Assembly: GCA_037045685.1 (NCBI GenBank)
Contig: JBAOII010000030.1
Coordinates: 186,001-250,000 of the forward strand
DNA: 64,000 bases
Reading direction: 5' to 3'
Source: Competibacter_A sp037045685
GTDB lineage: Bacteria; Pseudomonadota; Gammaproteobacteria; Competibacterales; Competibacteraceae
The notes under the pieces are model-generated. The model had not been told where the DNA came from. It saw only the letters and a program-made list of their open reading frames with translations, and did no database searches. Positions 30,953-40,442 of the stretch are shown here, one piece after another; the stretch's first letter is position 1, and each line of letters opens with the position of its first letter. Position numbers and translations under genes: made by a program.

Positions 30953-31852
30953 TTGGCCGCTCTCACACCCAGCAAGCGTATCCAGTATTTGTTCACGGTC
31001 AATCCGACGGCGATCCTACAGCTCGGGTTTTGGGCGGCGCTGTCCATCGCCATGATGACGGTCGATCACCGTTACCATTACTTGAACGGCCTGCGCGACG
31101 TGTTGTCCACCGCCGTTTATCCCTTGCACTACCTGGTGCGGCTGCCGACCGAAACCAGGGGTTGGCTGAACGAGAATCTGGCCGGGCGCGGCGCGCTGCT
31201 GGAAGAGAACGCCCGCTTGCGCGAAAAGCAGCTTTTCTTGAGCGTGCAGTTGCAGAAGCTGACGGTGCTGGAAGCGGAAAACCGCCGCTTGCGCTCCTTG
31301 CTGGAGTCGGCGGTGAACACGCCGGAGCGGGTGCTGATCGCCGAAATGCTGGCGGTGGATTTCGATCTCTACCGCCATCGCATTCTGCTCAATCGCGGCC
31401 GCCAGCACGGCGTCCACGTCGGTCAGCCGGTGCTCGACCCGCACGGTGTCGTCGGCCAAATCGTCCAGGCCGACCCCTTCACCGCCACCGCGATTTTCAT
31501 CACCGACGTCAGCCACGGCCTGCCGATCGAGATCAGTCGCACCGGGGTGCGCACCCTGGCGCTCGGCACCGGCAACTTCCAGGAGCTGAAACTGCCGCAC
31601 ATCCCGAACAACGGGGATGTGAAGGTCGGCGACGCGCTGGTCACCTCCGGCTTGGGCGGCCGGTTTCCGCGCGGTTATCGGGTGGGTACGGTGACCAAAG
31701 TGGAGTTCGATCCGGGCAGCCCCTTCGCCAACATCACCGCCAAGCCGTTCGCCCAACTGGATCGAATCCGGGAAGTGATGCTGCTGGAGAACGATTCTCC
31801 CGGCATGGAGCCCGCCACGGCCGCCGCGCCCGCCGGGCCGCGTCCGCCATGA
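30953..31852 (+). CDS. mreC: Rod shape-determining protein MreC
   Basis: A 299-residue bitopic protein: short N-terminus, one membrane segment (LGFWAALSIAMMTV), a coiled coil (about 70-110), then the beta-rich periplasmic domain (RGRQHGVHVGQPVLDPHGVV, DALVTSGLGGRFPRGYRVG). It links MreB to the wall synthase. The best start is TTG, three bases after mreB; no ATG or GTG fits. Confidence 0.95.
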   Translation: MAALTPSKRIQYLFTVNPTAILQLGFWAALSIAMMTVDHRYHYLNGLRDVLSTAVYPLHYLVRLPTETRGWLNENLAGRGALLEENARLREKQLFLSVQLQKLTVLEAENRRLRSLLESAVNTPERVLIAEMLAVDFDLYRHRILLNRGRQHGVHVGQPVLDPHGVVGQIVQADPFTATAIFITDVSHGLPIEISRTGVRTLALGTGNFQELKLPHIPNNGDVKVGDALVTSGLGGRFPRGYRVGTVTKVEFDPGSPFANITAKPFAQLDRIREVMLLENDSPGMEPATAAAPAGPRPP

Positions 31853-32337
31853 CCGTCGAGCCCCGCGCCGGCGGTTGGATCATCGCCCTCAGCTTTCTGG
31901 TCGCGTTCCTGTTGGGGGGCGTACCGTTGCCGGGCTCGCTGGAGCGGTTTCGCCCGGATTGGGTGGTGATGGCGTTGATCTATTGGAGCATGGCGCTGCC
32001 GCATCGGGTCGGCATCGGCGTCGGCTGGCTGGTGGGGCTGCTGGTCGATGTGGGGCGCGGCGCGCTGTTGGGCCAGCACGCGCTGGCGTTCGCGGCCGTG
32101 GCCTATTTGACCTGTCAGACCTACCGGCGCATCCGGGTCGCTCCGCCCTGGCAACAGGCGTTCAGCGTCCTGATTTTTCTGCTGGTCGAGCAGGTGCTGG
32201 TCTTCTGGATCAGCGGGGTGATCGGCTATCCGCCGCGCGACTGGTGGTATCTGGCGCCGGCCGTGGGCGGCATGGCGTGCTGGCCCCTGCTGTTCGTGGT
32301 CCTGCGCGACGTGCGCCGGTATTTCCAAGTGAGTTGA
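31849..32337 (+). CDS. mreD: Rod shape-determining protein MreD
   Basis: A 162-residue membrane protein with about five hydrophobic segments; FRPDWVVMALIYWSMALP and WLVGLLVDVGRGALLGQHA are the family motifs. ATG overlaps the mreC stop (ATGA). Confidence 0.95.
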   Translation: MTVEPRAGGWIIALSFLVAFLLGGVPLPGSLERFRPDWVVMALIYWSMALPHRVGIGVGWLVGLLVDVGRGALLGQHALAFAAVAYLTCQTYRRIRVAPPWQQAFSVLIFLLVEQVLVFWISGVIGYPPRDWWYLAPAVGGMACWPLLFVVLRDVRRYFQVS

Positions 32338-32352
32338 TCGCGGCGGGCCGAC

Positions 32353-34291
32353 ATGAGATCGTGGCGTTCGACGGCCAAGCCGCCCTCTGAAAAATTGCTG
32401 GTCCGGGAAAAGGACAACGCCGCCGAAAGCGAGCTGTTTTTTCGGCGCGTCCTGTTCGTGCTGTTCGCGATTTTCCTGGCGTTGCTGTCGGTATCGGGCC
32501 GGCTGGTCTACCTGCAGGTGCTCAACCACGACCGCTTCACCACCCTGTCCGACAGCAATCGGATCCGCTTGCAACCGCTGCCGCCGACCCGCGGTTTCAT
32601 CTACGACCGCAACGGGGTGTTGCTGGCCGACAATCTCGCCTCCTACCATCTCGAAGTCACGCCGGAGCAGAGCAAGGATTTGAACGCCACCCTGGCGGCG
32701 ATCCGGGAGCGCATCGAGCTCTCCGACGCCGACATCGAGCGGTTCCGCAAGCTGGCGCGCCGCAATCCGCCGTATACGGGGACGCCGTTGCGGTTCCAGT
32801 TGACCGACGAGGAAATCGCCCGGTTGGCCATCGACTTGTATCGGTTGCCGGGGGTGGATATCAAGGCCGACCTGACCCGCCGCTATCCGCTGAAGTCGCT
32901 CGGCGTTCACGCCATCGGCTACGTCGGGCGCATCGACGAAGCCGAATTGCGCAAGCTGGATCCCGGCCAATACAGCGGCAGCACCCACATCGGCAAGACC
33001 GGGGTAGAGCGTTCCTACGAGGATCTGTTGCGCGGGCGCGCCGGTTACGAGCAGGTCGAAGCCAACGCCGAGGGTCGGCCGTTGCGGGTGTTGAGCCGCA
33101 CGCCGCCGGTGCCGGGGCAAAACATTTACCTCAGCATCGACATGCGCTTGCAGGCGGTCGCCGAGAAGGTTTTGGAGGGCTACAACGGCGCCATCGTCGC
33201 CATCGATCCCCGCAACGGCGAGGTGTTGGCCTTGGCCAGCCAGCCGATTTACGATCCCAACCCGTTCGTCAACGGTATCGATTTCGCGTCGTACCGAAAA
33301 CTCAACACCTCCAAGGATCGACCCTTGCTCAATCGCGCCCTGCGGGGAATTTATCCGCCCGGCTCCACCATCAAGCCCTTGATGGCGCTGGCGGGGCTGG
33401 AGTACGGGGCCGTCAACTCGGAACAGCGGCGTGTTCTGCGCGGGGGTTTATCGTTTGCCGGGGGTGAGCCGCAAATTTCACGACTGGAAACGCAGCGGTC
33501 ACGGCAGCGTCAGCATGGATCGGGCCATCGCCCAGTCCTGCGACGTGTATTTCTACGACTTGGCGCTCAATCTCGGGATCGACCGGATTCACCAGTTTCT
33601 CGACAAGTTCAGCATGGGCCGGCCGACCGGCATCGATCTGCCCGGCGAGAAGGGGGCGCTGCTGCCGTCCCAGGAGTGGAAGCGCAAGGTGCACAAACAG
33701 GACTGGTTCGGCGGCGACACGCTCAGCGCCGGCATCGGCCAAGGATTCTTTCTGGCGACCCCGTTGCAGTTGGCGCACGCGGTCGCGGTGATTTCCCAGC
33801 GCGGCGGCAATTTTCAGCCGCGGGTGTTGCATGCGACCGAGGACCCCGGCACCCGGACCAAAACCCTGGCGGAGCCCCGACAGTTGCCGCCGGTCGCGGT
33901 CAAAAATCCCCGCTTCTGGGATGCGGTCATCGCCGGCATGATCCATGTGGTCGAAGGCGGCACCGCGCATAAAATCGGCGTCGGCGCCAAATATCGGATC
34001 GCCGGCAAGACCGGCACCGCCCAGGTGTTCACTCTGGGTCAAGGCGAGCGGTACAACGCCAAGCGATTGGCAAAGCATCTGCTGGATCATGCTTTGTTCA
34101 TCGCTTTCGCTCCGGCGGACGATCCTCGCATCGCGGTGGCGGTGATCGCCGAGCACGGCGGCGGCGGTAGCGCCACGGCCGCGCCGCTGGCCCGCAAGGT
34201 CATGGATGCTTATCTGCTGGACAAGTACGACGAGACCATCACCGCCGGCATCGAACCGGCCCGGGACGTTCGGCCGGATGGATCGGAATAG
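32353..34291 (+). CDS. mrdA: Penicillin-binding protein 2, one frameshift
   Basis: The transpeptidase of lateral wall growth. N-terminal membrane segment (LFVLFAIFLALLSVSG), pedestal domain (TRGFIYDRNGVLLADN), then active serine S338 in YPPGSTIKP. The frame breaks near 33430 after EYGAVNSEQ; the protein continues as VFCAGVYRLPGVSRKFHDW in another frame, with AQSCDVYFY (SxN equivalent) and AGKTGTAQVF (KTG). Removing one base gives about 645 residues, normal for PBP2. Because mrdA is needed for rod growth, a sequence error is more likely than a mutation. Confidence 0.93.
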
Positions 34292-35381
34292 CGTCGGCAG
34301 AGCCTTGAGGCGGATTCGTTTCGATCCGCCGCTGTTGCTGGCGCTCTTGGCGGTGTCCGGTTTGGGGTTGATCGTGCTTTACAGCGCCGGGCAACGGAGC
34401 GTGGATCTGGTCGCCGGTCAGGCGATCAGGCTGGGGCTGGGGTTCGGCATCATGCTGACGCTGGCTCACGTCCCACCGCATTTCTTCCGGTTCTGGTCGC
34501 CGTGGATTTATCTGGTCGGCATTTCGTTGTTGCTGGCGGTGATGGTGGCGGGCGACATTTCCAAGGGCGCGCAGCGCTGGCTGGATCTGGGCGTGGTGCG
34601 GTTTCAGCCCTCGGAGATCATGAAGCTCGCCGTGCCGATGATGATGGCGTGGTTTTTCGCCGAAAAACCCTTGCCGCCACGCTGGTTGCACCTGCTGATC
34701 GGCGCCTTGATCACCGCGATCCCGTTCGTCCTGATCGCCGAGCAGCCCGACCTGGGCACGGCGCTGGTGGTGGGTTGGGCGGGCGGCGTCGCGCTGTTTC
34801 TGGCCGGGTTGAGCTGGATCGTCTTGCTCGGCCTGGGCGTTTTGCTGGCGGGGGCGATCCCCCTGTTCTGGACCTTTGTCATGCACGATTACCAGCGGCA
34901 ACGAGTCCTGACCTTCCTGAACCCCGAAAGCGACCCGCTGGGGACCGGCTACCACATCATCCAGTCCAAGATCGCCATCGGCTCGGGGGGCATCTACGGC
35001 AAGGGCTGGCTGAACGGCACCCAGTCCCATCTGGATTTTTTGCCGGAAGGCTCGACCGATTTCATCTTCGCCGCTTTTTCGGAGGAGTTCGGACTGGTCG
35101 GCGGCTGTCTGTTGCTGGCGTTGTATTTTTTCATCATCGCCCGCTGCCTGTACATGGCCACCCGCGCGCCGGACACCTACGGTCGCCTGCTGGCCGGCAG
35201 CCTGACCCTGATCTTTTTCATCTACGCTTTCGTCAACTCCGGCATGGTCTCGGGCCTGCTGCCGGTGGTGGGGTTGCCGCTGCCGCTGTTCAGCTACGGA
35301 GGAACGTCCCTAGTGACGATCATGGCCGGCTTCGGTATGCTGATGAGCGTTTATTCGCACCGCCGGACCCCATCGCGGTGA
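34278..35381 (+). CDS. rodA: Peptidoglycan glycosyltransferase RodA
   Basis: A 367-residue SEDS-family lipid II polymerase, partner of PBP2. About ten membrane segments; EQPDLGTALVV, FLPEGSTDFIFAAFSEEFGL and GLPLPLFSYGGTSL are family signatures, including the catalytic aspartate in the FLPEGSTDF loop region. Start ATG 34278 overlaps the end of mrdA. Confidence 0.97.
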   Translation: MDRNSVGRALRRIRFDPPLLLALLAVSGLGLIVLYSAGQRSVDLVAGQAIRLGLGFGIMLTLAHVPPHFFRFWSPWIYLVGISLLLAVMVAGDISKGAQRWLDLGVVRFQPSEIMKLAVPMMMAWFFAEKPLPPRWLHLLIGALITAIPFVLIAEQPDLGTALVVGWAGGVALFLAGLSWIVLLGLGVLLAGAIPLFWTFVMHDYQRQRVLTFLNPESDPLGTGYHIIQSKIAIGSGGIYGKGWLNGTQSHLDFLPEGSTDFIFAAFSEEFGLVGGCLLLALYFFIIARCLYMATRAPDTYGRLLAGSLTLIFFIYAFVNSGMVSGLLPVVGLPLPLFSYGGTSLVTIMAGFGMLMSVYSHRRTPSR

Positions 35382-35412
35382 TCGCCGCCTTCGCCAACGA
35401 CGAGACTTGCGC

Positions 35413-36537
35413 GTGAAGAGTCTGTTTTTGATCGGTTTTGCCCTGCTGTTGAGCGCCTGCGCGCCGCCGGCGCCGGATCGGCGTCCCGCGCTGGACGCCC
35501 CGATCCCCCCGGCGCCGGAAGCCGCGCCCTCGCCCGCACCGGACCCGGCGACAACCGCCGCGTATGCGGGCCAGCCGCTGGCCAGCCGGCCGGACGTGCA
35601 GGCGTTCATCCGCGAAATGGTGGCCCGGCACGGCTTCAACGCGGCCCAATTGCGGGCGACCTTCGGCCGCGCCCAGTCCCAGCCCAGCATCATCGCCGCC
35701 ATGTCCCGGCCGGCCGAATCGAAGCCCTGGCACGCCTACCGGCCGATTTTCCTCACGCCCAAGCGCATTCAGGGCGGGGTGGAGTTCTGGCGGGCCAACG
35801 AGGCCGCGCTGGCCAAGGCCGAGCAGGTGTACGGCGTGCCGCCCGAGTACGTGGTCGCCATCATCGGCGTGGAAACCCAATACGGCGGCAACATGGGCAA
35901 GTACCGGGTGCTGGAAGCCCTCGCCACCCTGGCGTTCGACTATCCCCGGCGGGCGGATTATTTCCGCAAGGAACTGGAGAACTTCCTGCTGCTGGCCCGC
36001 GCGGAAGGCGTCGATCCGCTGGCGCCGCGCGGCTCCTACGCCGGGGCGATGGGCTACGGGCAATTCATGCCGAGCAGCTTCCGCTCCTACGCGGTCGATT
36101 TCGACGGCGACGGCCACCGCGACCTCTGGCGCAATCCCCGCGACGCCATCGGCAGCGTCGCCAACTATTTCAGCAAGAACGGCTGGCGAGCCGGCCAGCC
36201 GGTCGCTTCGCCCGCTTCGGTCAGCGGCGGCCGCTATCCGGCCTTGGTCAGCCGCCAGTTGAGCCAGCCCCGCTACAGCGTCGCCAGCTTGCGGAGCCAG
36301 GGCGTCGCGCCCCTGGAGCCGGTCGGCGACGCGCAGAACGCGATGCTGCTGGAGTTGCAGGGACGCGACGGCCCCGAATACTGGCTGGGATACGATAATT
36401 TTTTCGTCATCACCCGCTACAATCGTAGCCAGTTGTACGCCATGGCGGTGTATCAGCTCAGCCAGGAAATTCGCGAGCGCCACGCCCGGCCCTATGCCGG
36501 GGTTCCCGCCCCGGAACTCGCCGCTCGCGCCGACTGA
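35413..36537 (+). CDS. mltB: Membrane-bound lytic murein transglycosylase B
   Basis: A 374-residue outer-membrane lipoprotein that cleaves glycan strands. Lipobox LLLSAC with the lipid cysteine at residue 16, proline-rich linker, then the SLT family 3 domain: catalytic Glu in IIGVETQYGGNMGKYRVLE, and the AMGYGQFMPSSFRSYAVDFD motif. A GTG start at 35413 gives the best signal peptide; a TTG two codons upstream is possible. Follows rodA by 31 bases. Confidence 0.94.
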   Translation: MKSLFLIGFALLLSACAPPAPDRRPALDAPIPPAPEAAPSPAPDPATTAAYAGQPLASRPDVQAFIREMVARHGFNAAQLRATFGRAQSQPSIIAAMSRPAESKPWHAYRPIFLTPKRIQGGVEFWRANEAALAKAEQVYGVPPEYVVAIIGVETQYGGNMGKYRVLEALATLAFDYPRRADYFRKELENFLLLARAEGVDPLAPRGSYAGAMGYGQFMPSSFRSYAVDFDGDGHRDLWRNPRDAIGSVANYFSKNGWRAGQPVASPASVSGGRYPALVSRQLSQPRYSVASLRSQGVAPLEPVGDAQNAMLLELQGRDGPEYWLGYDNFFVITRYNRSQLYAMAVYQLSQEIRERHARPYAGVPAPELAARAD

Positions 36538-36615
36538 GTCATCCTGAAAATCCACAAGAACCGCGCTGATCGAGCGCGCCGCCGGCGCGTCCGTCGGCGG
36601 AAGGGAGGTTTTTTT

Positions 36616-38067
36616 ATGGCGAAATCCTACTGGAGCCATGCCGTGGTCTGGGCCTCGCTGGCGGGCGCGCTGGCCGGCTGTAGCACGGTCCCCGACAGCC
36701 GTGCGCCAGCGAGCCCGCCATCCGGCGATCCCCTCGCGATCGAGGGCGGCAACGGCGAGCCCGTTCCCCGGATCGAACCCCCCAGTCGCAGCGGCAATCC
36801 CGACACTTACCGGGTGTTCGGCCGGCGCTACCGGGTCAAGGAAACCAGCGAGGGCTATCGCGAGCAAGGCATCGCTTCCTGGTACGGCTGGGATTTTCAC
36901 GGCCGCAAAACCTCCAGCGGCCCGCGCTACAACATGTTCGACCTGACCGCCGCCCACAAGAGCCTGCCGATCCCGACCTACGTGCGGGTGACCAATCTGG
37001 AGAACGGCCGCAACGTCGTGGTCAAGGTCAACGATCGCGGGCCGTTCGTCGGCCGGCGCATCATCGATCTGTCCTACGCCGCCGCCGACCGGCTGGGGAT
37101 GCTGGGACAAGGGACCGCCCAAGTGGAGGTGGCCGCCCTGGAACCTTACCAGTCGTTGCCGGAGCTGGCGGCGCGTCGCGCCGAGAGCCGGGAACGACTG
37201 GCCAGTCGCCAGAGTCGGCCCGAATCGAAGTCCGAACCGACCGCCATCGAATTCGCTCGCGAGGAGCCGATCCGGCTGGCCGCCTCGGACCTTTCTCGAT
37301 CTCCTTTGTCGCGCTCTGATCTGGTGGCCGTTCGCGCCGAAACCCCGGAACCGTCGGCCAACCGCCTGAGTCGTCCCGAGTCGAAGTCCGAGCCGGCCGC
37401 AATCCAGGTCGCTCGCGAGGAACCGATGGGTCCGCTGGCGCCGGAGCCGTCTCGGTCGGACTTCGCCACCGCTCGAGCTGAAACCCCGAAACCGCTGGCG
37501 AGTCGCCCGATCCCGCCCGAACCGAAATCCGAGCCGGCCGTGAGCGAAATCGCTCGCGAGGATTCCGTTCCGCCGCCGGTAGTGGACACGCCCTCGATGC
37601 GTCCCGTGAAGGCGACCGTCGCGGAGCGCGGCGCGGTGCGAACCCGCGCGCCGGCGCGGCCGGCGGCGCCTGCCGTGGCGCGTGCCGCACCGAAGGCGAC
37701 GGCGAATCCGGTGATCGCCAAATCGCCAGCCAAGAGCGGGCAGGAAAGTCGGGTCCGGTCTCCCATTCGCTTGGCTTCGGCCGAGACCGCGCTGAAAGGC
37801 AAGACGGCGGGAGAGCAACGTCGCTCGCCGGTTTCCGCCGGCGGCAAGAGCGACCGATTTGATTCGGCGGTGACTCCGGCCGGACGCCGCGATGGCCGCT
37901 TTTCGGGCGAACGGTCGAGCGATGTGACGCGGCGCGATGCCCGCAAGTTGTCGGATTCGGCCAACCGCCAGGAAACTCGGGCGCCGGCTCGCGAATCCGG
38001 CGCCGCCAAGCCGGCGGTACGGTTGGCCGGCTTGAGGGCCGGTCGCCACCGAACGGCGATCGACTGA
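36616..38067 (+). CDS. rlpA: RlpA septal-ring lytic transglycosylase with repeat-rich tail, no SPOR domain
   Basis: A 483-residue lipoprotein (lipobox LAGC, C22). The double-psi barrel lies at about 70-180: GIASWYGWDFHGRKTSSG, DLTAAHKSLPIP, VKVNDRGPFVGRRIIDLSY, with the catalytic aspartate present. Most RlpA proteins then carry a C-terminal SPOR domain that binds denuded glycans at the septum. Here the last 300 residues are a low-complexity, basic Ala/Pro/Ser/Arg tail with three imperfect repeats of about 40-50 residues around RPESKSEP and AREEP. No frame gives a SPOR domain downstream. Strong GGGAGG ribosome site. Followed by a terminator. Confidence 0.9.
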   Translation: MAKSYWSHAVVWASLAGALAGCSTVPDSRAPASPPSGDPLAIEGGNGEPVPRIEPPSRSGNPDTYRVFGRRYRVKETSEGYREQGIASWYGWDFHGRKTSSGPRYNMFDLTAAHKSLPIPTYVRVTNLENGRNVVVKVNDRGPFVGRRIIDLSYAAADRLGMLGQGTAQVEVAALEPYQSLPELAARRAESRERLASRQSRPESKSEPTAIEFAREEPIRLAASDLSRSPLSRSDLVAVRAETPEPSANRLSRPESKSEPAAIQVAREEPMGPLAPEPSRSDFATARAETPKPLASRPIPPEPKSEPAVSEIAREDSVPPPVVDTPSMRPVKATVAERGAVRTRAPARPAAPAVARAAPKATANPVIAKSPAKSGQESRVRSPIRLASAETALKGKTAGEQRRSPVSAGGKSDRFDSAVTPAGRRDGRFSGERSSDVTRRDARKLSDSANRQETRAPARESGAAKPAVRLAGLRAGRHRTAID

Positions 38068-38110
38068 GGCCCGCGCCCGTCCCGACTTTCACCCCGGCCC
38101 CGACCGCTGC

Positions 38111-38148
38111 CCGCCTTGCCCGCCTCAGCGTCAAGGCGGTTTGTTTTT
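38111..38148 (+). terminator. Rho-independent terminator after rlpA
   Basis: CCGCCTTG (38111-38118) pairs with CAAGGCGG (38132-38139), 13-base loop, followed at once by TTTGTTTTT. Well placed 43 bases past the rlpA stop. Confidence 0.65.
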
Positions 38149-38170
38149 AGGGCGGGCTTCTGGCTAGAAT
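38141..38170 (+). promoter_or_regulatory. Candidate promoter of dacA
   Basis: TTGTTT (38141-38146), 18-base spacer, TAGAAT (38165-38170; five of six). It starts within the U-tract of the rlpA terminator and lies 40 bases ahead of dacA. Confidence 0.45.
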
Positions 38171-38210
38171 CGCCCATCTGGTTTGCAACCCTCCGGAAGA
38201 CAGCCGCGAC

Positions 38211-39380
38211 ATGCCGTATTCGAATGTAGTCCGTACCCTGCTAGCGCCGCTTCTCGCCTTCGTTCTGCTGACGCTCGGCTCGACCGGCGCCCGAGCCGAG
38301 CCCGTGCCGCCGCCGCCGCAAGTGCCGGTGCGCGCCTATGTGCTGATGGATCACCAGAGCGGCAACCTGCTAGCCAACGCGAAAGGCGACGAGCGGATGG
38401 AGCCGGCCAGCATCACCAAGCTGATGACCGGTTACGTCATCTACAAGGCCCTGAAGTCCGGCAAGATCCATCTGGACGACAAGGTGACCATCACCGAGCG
38501 GGCCTGGAAGACGCCCGGCTCCAAGATGTTCGTCAAGGTGGGCACGCAGGTGCCGGTGGAAGATTTGCTGATGGGCATGGTGGTGCAGTCCGGCAACGAC
38601 GCCACCGTGGCGCTGGCCGAGCATGTGGCCGGTTCCGAGGAAACGTTCGCCAAGCTGATGAACCAGGAAGCGGAACGGCTGGGATTGAAAAACAGCCACT
38701 TCACCAACGCGCCGGGTTTGCCCGACGCCAACCACTACATGTCCGCCCGCGACATCGCCGCCTTGGCCCGGGCGTTGATCCTGGATTTTCCCGAGCATTA
38801 CGCCCGCTATTCGGTGCGCAGCTTCAAGTACAACAACATCGAGCAACAGAACCGCAACCGCTTGTTGCTGACCGATTCCTCGGTGGACGGCGTCAAGACG
38901 GGGCACACCGAATCGGCCGGTTACTGCCTGGTGTCGTCGGCCAAGCGCAACGACACCCGGCTGATCGGGGTGGTGTTGGGCGCCGACAAGGAAAAAGATC
39001 GTTTCGTGGCCAGCCAGGCATTGCTGAACTACGGTTTCAGCTTTTTCGAGAGCCGCAAGCTGCACGACGCCAACGCGCCGATCCTCACCACCCGCATCTG
39101 GAAGGGCAAGGAGAACGAATTGCCGTTGGGCGTCACCTATCCCTTGTACGTGACGGTGCCCAAGGGGCAGGCGCCGCAGGTCAGCACCACCACCACCGTC
39201 CAGCCGAAAATCGTGGCGCCGGCGCAAAAAGATCAAGCGTTTGGCGAGATCGTGGTCAAGCTGGGAGAGCAGGAGGTGAGCAGGACGCCGCTGGTCGCGC
39301 TGAAGGAAGTGCCCGAAAGCGGTTGGTTCGGGCGGTTGATCGACTCGATTTTGATGTTCTTCTACTACCTGTTCCATTGA
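38211..39380 (+). CDS. dacA: D-alanyl-D-alanine carboxypeptidase, PBP5/6 family
   Basis: A 389-residue periplasmic enzyme that trims pentapeptides. Signal peptide ends near ARAEP (residue 29). Catalytic set: S and K in PASITKLMTG, SGN in VVQSGNDATVA, KTG in GVKTGHTESAGY. The C-terminal domain ends in an amphipathic membrane anchor (GWFGRLIDSILMFFYYLFH). First of dacA-ybeD-lipB-lipA, the usual gammaproteobacterial order. Confidence 0.97.
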   Translation: MPYSNVVRTLLAPLLAFVLLTLGSTGARAEPVPPPPQVPVRAYVLMDHQSGNLLANAKGDERMEPASITKLMTGYVIYKALKSGKIHLDDKVTITERAWKTPGSKMFVKVGTQVPVEDLLMGMVVQSGNDATVALAEHVAGSEETFAKLMNQEAERLGLKNSHFTNAPGLPDANHYMSARDIAALARALILDFPEHYARYSVRSFKYNNIEQQNRNRLLLTDSSVDGVKTGHTESAGYCLVSSAKRNDTRLIGVVLGADKEKDRFVASQALLNYGFSFFESRKLHDANAPILTTRIWKGKENELPLGVTYPLYVTVPKGQAPQVSTTTTVQPKIVAPAQKDQAFGEIVVKLGEQEVSRTPLVALKEVPESGWFGRLIDSILMFFYYLFH

Positions 39381-39388
39381 GAGCGGCC

Positions 39389-39673
39389 ATGAACGGGAAA
39401 GCGCCCGAAGCGGACGGCGAGTCGCTGTTGCGGTTTCCGTGCGATTTTCCCATCAAGATCATGGGCGCCGGCGATTTCGATCTCCGGCTGCTGGCCGTGG
39501 AGCTGGTGCGCCGCCACGCCCCCGATCTCGACGAGGCGCGGGTGCGGGTGCGGGACAGCCGCGCCGGCCGCTACCAGTCGGTGACGGTGGTGGTGCGCGC
39601 CCGCGCCCAGGCGCAGTTGGACGCCATCTACCGGGAACTCGGCGGCCACCCGCGAATCGCGCTGGTGCTGTGA
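39389..39673 (+). CDS. ybeD: YbeD/DUF493 family protein
   Basis: A 94-residue ACT-like fold protein with the signature FPCDFPIKIMG near the N-terminus and SVTVVVRARAQAQLDAIYRE. Function not established. Conserved position between dacA and lipB. Its TGA overlaps the GTG start of lipB. Confidence 0.93.
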   Translation: MNGKAPEADGESLLRFPCDFPIKIMGAGDFDLRLLAVELVRRHAPDLDEARVRVRDSRAGRYQSVTVVVRARAQAQLDAIYRELGGHPRIALVL

Positions 39674-40344
39674 ATCCGGGCGCGACCGCGTTGGTTCGGC
39701 GCGCTGAGCCGCTGCTGTTGCGCCGGTTGGGACGGTGCGAATACCGGCCGGTGTTCGACGCGATGCGGGCGTTCACCGACGGCCGCGACGCCACGACCCC
39801 GGACGAGCTGTGGTGGGTCGAGCATCCGCCGGTCTTTACCCAGGGCGTGGGCGGCAAGCCGGAACACCTGCTGGCGCCCGGCGACATTCCGGTGGTTCGA
39901 GCGGATCGCGGCGGGCAAGTGACCTATCACGGCCCCGGCCAACTGGTGGTGTACTGCCTGCTGGACGTGCGCCGGCTGGGGCTGGGCGCGCGGGCGCTGG
40001 TGACGATCCTGGAACAAGCGGTGATCGAACTGCTGGCGGCTCATGGCATCGTCGCCCAGGCCCGGCCCGACGCGCCGGGAGTTTACCTGGAGGGCGCCAA
40101 GGTCGCCTCGCTCGGGCTGCGCATCCGCCAAGGCCGTTCCTATCACGGCCTGAGCCTCAACGTGGCCATGGACCTGGAGCCGTTTAGCCGCATCAATCCC
40201 TGCGGCTATCCCGGGTTGCGGGTGACCCAGTTGCGGGATTTCGGGGTCGAATTGACCTTGGAAGCTGCCGCCGAGGCACTTTTACCGCGCCTCGGCCACA
40301 AGCTGGGCTACACTTGTTTCGCCCTTCGCGCGGGATTGCCCTGA
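39670..40344 (+). CDS. lipB: Octanoyl-ACP:protein N-octanoyltransferase LipB
   Basis: A 224-residue enzyme that moves octanoate from acyl carrier protein to lipoyl domains. RGGQVTYHGPGQLVVY is the family signature; the catalytic Lys is in EGAKVASLGLRI and the Cys in INPCGYPG. GTG start overlaps the ybeD stop (GTGA), the only start that leaves the conserved N-terminus intact. Confidence 0.96.
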   Translation: MNPGATALVRRAEPLLLRRLGRCEYRPVFDAMRAFTDGRDATTPDELWWVEHPPVFTQGVGGKPEHLLAPGDIPVVRADRGGQVTYHGPGQLVVYCLLDVRRLGLGARALVTILEQAVIELLAAHGIVAQARPDAPGVYLEGAKVASLGLRIRQGRSYHGLSLNVAMDLEPFSRINPCGYPGLRVTQLRDFGVELTLEAAAEALLPRLGHKLGYTCFALRAGLP

Positions 40345-40442
40345 TTGCCATCATCGCCGTCGCCGCTGGGTTTGGCGGGAAATTACGGCGAAATCTTGAG
40401 TCGAACTTTAGGTTGCTCGCGCGCTCACCTCAGGAACACACC

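Noticed and set aside
33413..33480. Programmed frameshift in mrdA
   Set aside because: No slippery heptamer or downstream structure was evident, and other genes in the window show the same kind of isolated extra base.
35320..38049. 909-codon reverse-strand frame
   Set aside because: Antisense to mltB and rlpA, whose motifs are unambiguous; product is repetitive without any known domain.
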